Shown: positions 59,822 to 64,000 of the stretch, piece by piece
Numbering within the stretch: position 1 is the stretch's first letter
Layout: every line of letters starts with the position of its first letter
Origin: Clostridiales bacterium
Lineage (GTDB): Bacteria > Bacillota > Clostridia > Oscillospirales > CAG-272
Length of the DNA: 64,000 nucleotides
Direction: 5' to 3'
Assembly: GCA_022791685.1 (NCBI GenBank)
Contig: JAAVZO010000025.1
Location: 109,008 to 173,007, forward strand
The notes under the pieces: model-generated
What the model saw: only the letters and a program-made list of their open reading frames with translations
Told to the model about the DNA's origin: nothing
Databases searched by the model: none
Program-made: the position numbers and the translations under genes

Positions 59822-62800
59822 ATGAAAAAACAGCAGTTATCTGCATTATTTCAAAATCCCGGCTGCGAATACCGCGCAAAGCCATTCTGGTCATGGAACG
59901 GAGAACTTCGCGAGGACGAAGTGCGCAGGCAAATCAGCATAATGCAGGAAATGGGACTCGGCGGATACTTTATGCACTCGCGTGCAGGATTGATCACCGA
60001 ATATCTCGGGAAAGAATGGTTCGACCTTATCAATGCAGGCGCAGATGAAGGTGAAGCGCGCGGTATGGAGGCTTGGCTATACGATGAAGACCGCTGGCCG
60101 TCTGGAAGTGCTGGAGGAAAGGTCACAGTCGACCCACAATACAGAATGAAATCGCTGCAAATAATGCAGCTACCAACAGAGAAATATGTGTGGCAGGACA
60201 ACACAATTCTTGCATTTGCAGCAAAAATTGACGGAATCAATCTATACAGCTATATTCCACTTAAAAAAGATGATAATATCAACGATATCATCATAGCTCA
60301 GGAAGAGCAAGCAGAGTCATTTCCCGGAGAGTGGCAGGCACTTGTCTTCTCTATTGTACCGGAAAAGCCGAATTCCAACTACAACGGAACAACGTACATT
60401 GACACCATGAGCGAAAAAGCGACCCGCCGCTTCATTGAATTGACACATGAGCAATACCAAACACATTGCGGTGATCGTATGGGAAGAAGTATTAAAGGCA
60501 TTTTTACAGACGAACCTCACCGAGGACATGGACTTGACGATTACCGCAAAGATGAGAATGGAATCATCACCTGCTCGATCGCTTGGACTGATGATTTATT
60601 TGATGAATTTGAGAAGCGATATGGCTATGACGCAAAAGTAGTTTTACCAGAGCTCTACTATAGACCTATGGGGGAGCGTTTTGCAAGAATCAAGCATGAT
60701 TATTTTGACCTTGCAGATAATTTATTCCTTGAACGCTTCGCAAAGCCGCTCAACGATTGGTGTGAGGAGCATAATATCATATTCACCGGACACGTACTGC
60801 ACGAGGACTCGCTGACAAATCAAGCTGTTCCGCACGGCTCTCTAATGCGGTTTTATCAGTATATGGGATATCCGGGTATCGATATACTGTCTGAGGGAAA
60901 TCGCTGCTACTGGGTCGTTAAACAGCTATCCTCCGCGGCAAGGCAGGTAGGCAAAAAGTGGCTGCTCTCTGAGCTTTACGGCTGCACAGGATGGCAGATG
61001 GACTTTAAAGGACACAAGGCAGTAGGCGATTGGCAGGCACTTTTCGGAATCAATCTTCGCTGCCCCCATCTCTCTTGGTATACAATGGAGGGTGAATCCA
61101 AGCGAGATTATCCAGCAAGTATCTTACATCAATCCCCGTGGTACCCATATTATAATACCGTTGAGACCTATTTCGCACGCTTTGGCGCACTGATGAGTGA
61201 AGGCTCGCCGGTATGCGATGTATTAGTCCTGAATCCTGTAGAATCTGTATGGTCGCAATCTTATATTGGATGGGCTCAGTGGATCTATCCGGTATCACCT
61301 GAAGTATTGAAGCTTGAACAGAAGTATCAGCAGACCTTCCATATGCTGACTGGAAATCACATCGACTTTGATTACGGCGAAGAACAAATGATGGCAAGCC
61401 TGTATTCAATTGATCATGATGAAAACGGTAAAGCAGTACTGCACATTGGAAATGCTTCTTATCATGTAGTTGTTGCCGCTGGTATGGAAACTATACGTCC
61501 GTCAACATTAGCTATCTTAAAAGAATTTATATCAGCTGGCGGTCATGTCATATTCGCAGGCGATGTACCGGAATACGTTGACGCAATTAAATCAGATGAA
61601 CCGGCCGCTTTAGCTGAGCGATCGATCTGTGTTCCATTTGACGGAAAAGCTATCACAGCGGCTATTCGAAAATTCTCTAACTGCTATGTTTCAGTTGAGG
61701 ATACAAACGGAAATGCTGTATCTGATGTATTCGTTCAGGTGCGAGATTATGGCGACAGTACCGGATTTGTCATTTTAAATACCGATCGCGAAAATGCTAA
61801 AGACAGCTTGACTATCAAGCTTTACTGCCATGAAACATCTCATGTTGAATACTGGGACATGGTAACTGGCAAACGCAGCAACGCTGACAATACTGCGTCA
61901 TTCTCTGATGGGGTATTGTCAATCCAAACATCTCTTCCTGCTGCTGGAACTGCCGCATACATTATAACTACAAAAGCAGATGAAGTATTGCCAATGCTGG
62001 ATGAAGCAAAAACAGTTTTAACAGAAACAGTCATAAACGGTAATTTCCCATATCGTTTGAACGAAAAGAATGTCTGCGTTTTAGATTTTGCACGTTGGAA
62101 ATGGCAGAACGGCGAATGGTCTGAAGAAGCAGAAATTTTGAAAGCCGACCAGCAGATACGTGACTCAATCGGAATTGAACGACGCGGAGGTGAAATGCTT
62201 CAGCCGTGGTACTCAAAGCTGCACGATACTAAAATCTACGGCTCTTTGAGTGTAGAATTCAGCTTTGATATCGAAGCTATGCCAGATAATGAAATAATTC
62301 TGGCTGGAGAGCGTCCGGAGCGAATTACATATTATGTCAACGGTGTACAGCTCGATGTGCCGGATATCCACGATTTCTGGATTGATGATTGTTTTAAGCG
62401 AATGACCATTCCTAAAAATGCTCTGCGCATAGGACACAATATAGTCACACTCAAAACTGATTTCATGCGCACAACTAATTTGGAAGCTCTATATCTTATA
62501 GGAGATTTCGGAGTCCGTGCAGATGGACATAAATGCACTCTGACAACGCTGCCGACATCCATCGGGAACAAAAATCTCAGTGAATATAACCTTCCGTTCT
62601 ATACCGGCGAGGTCACATATTTGATTGCTCCCGAAATTTATGAAAAACAGCTTTCAGAAATTGATGAAAATGCACGTATACTGTTATCTCCTGAGCACTT
62701 CACTGGAAGTTTGTTGAAAGTATCAGCAGATGGTGAAGATGAACAGCTGCTTTGCTGGGACCCTTACATCGCGGATATCACCGAAGCGGTACACGCACAC

Positions 62801-62983
62801 AAAACGATCGCTGTTACAGTGGTCGGAACGAGGCGTAATGTATTTGGTCCACTGCATTTAGTTCCAGCAATCCACGGCGCATACGGTCCCGGACATTTCG
62901 TAACAAGCGGAAGCGCATGGTCCGATGATTATGTCTTTATAGACTCTGCACTTAGTGGAATTGTTCTGAAAGTTATAATATAA
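59822..62983 (+). CDS. GH106-type alpha-L-rhamnosidase-like glycoside hydrolase
   Basis: 1053 residues, no signal peptide, so cytoplasmic. N-terminal segment FWSWNGELREDEVRRQISIM, GGYFMHSRAGL and AWLYDEDRWPSGSAGG are typical of the GH106/PF17132-like family, followed by a catalytic barrel (GIFTDEPHRGHG, FTGHVLHEDSL, LLSELYGCTGWQMDFKG) and C-terminal jelly-roll domains (about 720-1050). Expected to remove rhamnose from complex glycans such as rhamnogalacturonan or flavonoid glycosides. Pairs functionally with GH78 at 31655. Stands alone, with its own promoter and strong terminators. Confidence 0.8.
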   Translation: MKKQQLSALFQNPGCEYRAKPFWSWNGELREDEVRRQISIMQEMGLGGYFMHSRAGLITEYLGKEWFDLINAGADEGEARGMEAWLYDEDRWPSGSAGGKVTVDPQYRMKSLQIMQLPTEKYVWQDNTILAFAAKIDGINLYSYIPLKKDDNINDIIIAQEEQAESFPGEWQALVFSIVPEKPNSNYNGTTYIDTMSEKATRRFIELTHEQYQTHCGDRMGRSIKGIFTDEPHRGHGLDDYRKDENGIITCSIAWTDDLFDEFEKRYGYDAKVVLPELYYRPMGERFARIKHDYFDLADNLFLERFAKPLNDWCEEHNIIFTGHVLHEDSLTNQAVPHGSLMRFYQYMGYPGIDILSEGNRCYWVVKQLSSAARQVGKKWLLSELYGCTGWQMDFKGHKAVGDWQALFGINLRCPHLSWYTMEGESKRDYPASILHQSPWYPYYNTVETYFARFGALMSEGSPVCDVLVLNPVESVWSQSYIGWAQWIYPVSPEVLKLEQKYQQTFHMLTGNHIDFDYGEEQMMASLYSIDHDENGKAVLHIGNASYHVVVAAGMETIRPSTLAILKEFISAGGHVIFAGDVPEYVDAIKSDEPAALAERSICVPFDGKAITAAIRKFSNCYVSVEDTNGNAVSDVFVQVRDYGDSTGFVILNTDRENAKDSLTIKLYCHETSHVEYWDMVTGKRSNADNTASFSDGVLSIQTSLPAAGTAAYIITTKADEVLPMLDEAKTVLTETVINGNFPYRLNEKNVCVLDFARWKWQNGEWSEEAEILKADQQIRDSIGIERRGGEMLQPWYSKLHDTKIYGSLSVEFSFDIEAMPDNEIILAGERPERITYYVNGVQLDVPDIHDFWIDDCFKRMTIPKNALRIGHNIVTLKTDFMRTTNLEALYLIGDFGVRADGHKCTLTTLPTSIGNKNLSEYNLPFYTGEVTYLIAPEIYEKQLSEIDENARILLSPEHFTGSLLKVSADGEDEQLLCWDPYIADITEAVHAHKTIAVTVVGTRRNVFGPLHLVPAIHGAYGPGHFVTSGSAWSDDYVFIDSALSGIVLKVII

Positions 62984-63011
62984 AATTATATCATCAGATC
63001 TTATATTAAAG

Positions 63012-63047
63012 ACCCATATACAATATTTAATAATATTGTATATGGGT
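63012..63047. terminator. GH106 terminator
   Basis: 16-bp perfect stem ACCCATATACAATATT / AATATTGTATATGGGT. Confidence 0.8.
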
Positions 63048-63090
63048 ACGTCATATAAAAAACATATACAGAAACGAAAACAATCAAAAA

Positions 63091-63114
63091 AAAAGCCCGT
63101 AAATACGGGCTTTT
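63091..63114. terminator. tRNA/GH106 bidirectional terminator
   Basis: GCCCGTA / TACGGGC stem with A and T runs on both sides; ends the leftward tRNA at 63125. Confidence 0.9.
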
Positions 63115-63124
63115 TTGAATAACA

Positions 63125-63201
63125 TGGTGGACCATCTAGGACTCGAACCTAGGACCGACCGGTTATGAGCCGGTAGCTCTAACCAACTGAGCTAATGGTC
63201 C
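63125..63201 (-). tRNA. tRNA with CAT anticodon (Met, or Ile2)
   Basis: Minus-strand cloverleaf: GGACCAT/ATGGTCC acceptor, anticodon loop CTCATAA (CAT), GGTTCGAGTCC T-arm, encoded CCA. Not an initiator form. The acceptor and loop resemble the lysidine-modified tRNA-Ile2 of Firmicutes, so Met versus Ile is left open. Confidence 0.9.
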
Positions 63202-63308
63202 AAATCGTTTGCTTTACAACTAATACGAGATTTTCGGCTTGCCTACCGTACGGCAGTCATTTCGCTTCGCGAAACCGCCAAAAACTCGGATTAAATTTTA
63301 ATAGAAAA

Positions 63309-63338
63309 GGTTAAGTATATCTTCGGATATACTTAACC
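63309..63338 (-). terminator. terminator of rRNA operon
   Basis: 13-bp stem GGTTAAGTATATC / GATATACTTAACC with TTCG loop, T-rich on the minus strand, just after tRNA-Asn. Confidence 0.85.
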
Positions 63339-63346
63339 CCTACTAA

Positions 63347-63422
<76 letters not shown>

Positions 63423-63448
63423 ATATTAACATTAAAGGATAGAAATAA

Positions 63449-63564
<116 letters not shown>

Positions 63565-63625
63565 TAAACTATCTTCGATCTTTATGACCATTCGATCTAT
63601 CAGACCTTCAGCTCTTTTGAGCTGT

Positions 63626-63741
<116 letters not shown>

Positions 63742-63744
63742 TTT

Positions 63745-63820
63745 TGGTGCACCTTCAGGGACTCGAACCCTGGACCCACTGATTAAGAGTCAGTTGCTCT
63801 ACCAACTGAGCTAAAGGTAC
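63745..63820 (-). tRNA. tRNA-Lys (CTT)
   Basis: Minus strand: GTACCTT/AAGGTGC acceptor, anticodon loop CTCTTAA (CTT), GGTTCGAGTCC T-arm, encoded CCA. Located between 23S and the 5S genes. Confidence 0.95.
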
Positions 63821-63957
63821 AAAGTAATCCTGAGCTGCTTTTACTGCTTACGCAGTCTGCAAATGCGCATTGAAAGCCGAACAAAGGAAGAAAGGAGATT
63901 CAAACGAACCCGAAACTCAGCAAGTTAACGATTTGTTTTGCAAATCAAACAAGCTTG

Positions 63958-64000
63958 AAGTTCAAGCGCTCGGTCTATTAGTATCGATCAGCTGAACACA
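63958..64000 (-). rRNA. rrl: 23S ribosomal RNA, 3' end
   Basis: The right edge reads, on the minus strand, GATCGATACTAATAGACCGA, the conserved end of Gram-positive 23S rRNA; the gene continues beyond the window. The exact 3' end is uncertain by about 10 bases. The spacer to tRNA-Lys (63821-63957) has no gene. Confidence 0.85.

Overview
The window reads as chromosome of an uncultured-type, fairly AT-rich Clostridia (Firmicutes) gut bacterium. Supporting signs are consensus sigma-A promoters (TTGACA, 17 bp, TATAAT) in front of most transcription units, strong Shine-Dalgarno sites, an IreB gene, preQ1-I riboswitches, a YlxR/YlxQ-containing nusA-infB operon, flotillin/NfeD, and many AraC-type regulators beside solute-binding proteins and rhamnosidase-type glycosidases. 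Most of it is ordinary chromosomal core; there is no phage structural gene, transposase or CRISPR array.

Layout. 0-7.3 kb: AraC fragment, acyl-ACP thioesterase, class II FBP aldolase, tRNA-Trp, then a solute-binding lipoprotein plus FAD oxidoreductase facing an AraC gene. 7.4-10 kb: tRNA-Gly, a damaged membrane-anchored protein gene, and array A of three tiny XRE repressors next to a divergent ribbon-helix-helix (RHH) gene. 10-12.4 kb: rplA-rplK-nusG-secE-rpmG (right to left). 12.7-15.5 kb: RNHCP zinc protein and a secreted SLH-protein pair. 15.8-20.5 kb: DUF1836 regulator, NfeD-flotillin, membrane proteins, another XRE. 20.8-24.3 kb: NAD(P)HX repair enzyme and array B (RHH plus five tiny XRE genes). 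24.3-29.7 kb: YgiQ radical SAM, ireB, ribF, a D,D-carboxypeptidase homologue, queT. 29.8-34.8 kb: an orphan regulatory region, a lipoprotein, a frameshifted secreted zinc-ribbon gene, GH78 rhamnosidase, membrane proteins. 35-46.8 kb: Xer-type recombinase and two carbohydrate loci, each with a solute-binding protein, catabolic enzymes and AraC regulators. 46.9-50 kb: complete preQ1 operon queD-queE-folE-queC-queF behind a preQ1-I riboswitch. 50-58 kb: P-loop kinase, tRNA-Gln, prfB, infB-ylxQ-ylxR-nusA-rimP. 58-63 kb: lipoprotein, tRNA-Ser, candidate small RNAs, a GH106-type glycosidase. 63-64 kb: end of an rRNA operon (23S 3' end, tRNA-Lys, two tandem 5S, tRNA-Asn) and tRNA-Met/Ile.

How parts work together. 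queT at 29.7 kb and the que operon at 47-50 kb are one regulon: both leaders carry a matching preQ1-I aptamer. The solute-binding proteins have no permease genes beside them and probably share transport machinery encoded elsewhere; with GH78, GH106, Gfo/Idh and MDR dehydrogenases they suggest use of rhamnose-rich plant glycans.

The best candidate for something undescribed is the duplicated RHH / mini-XRE module (8.57-10.01 kb and 22.33-24.29 kb). Eight about 75-residue repressors share a nearly fixed C-terminal tail but have different helix-turn-helix parts. Most promoter regions carry a private inverted repeat, and where an RHH gene is present it is driven by a promoter that faces the XRE promoter head-on, as in the P2/186 phage switches. 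A gene-less copy of the same promoter region lies at 29.83-29.99 kb.
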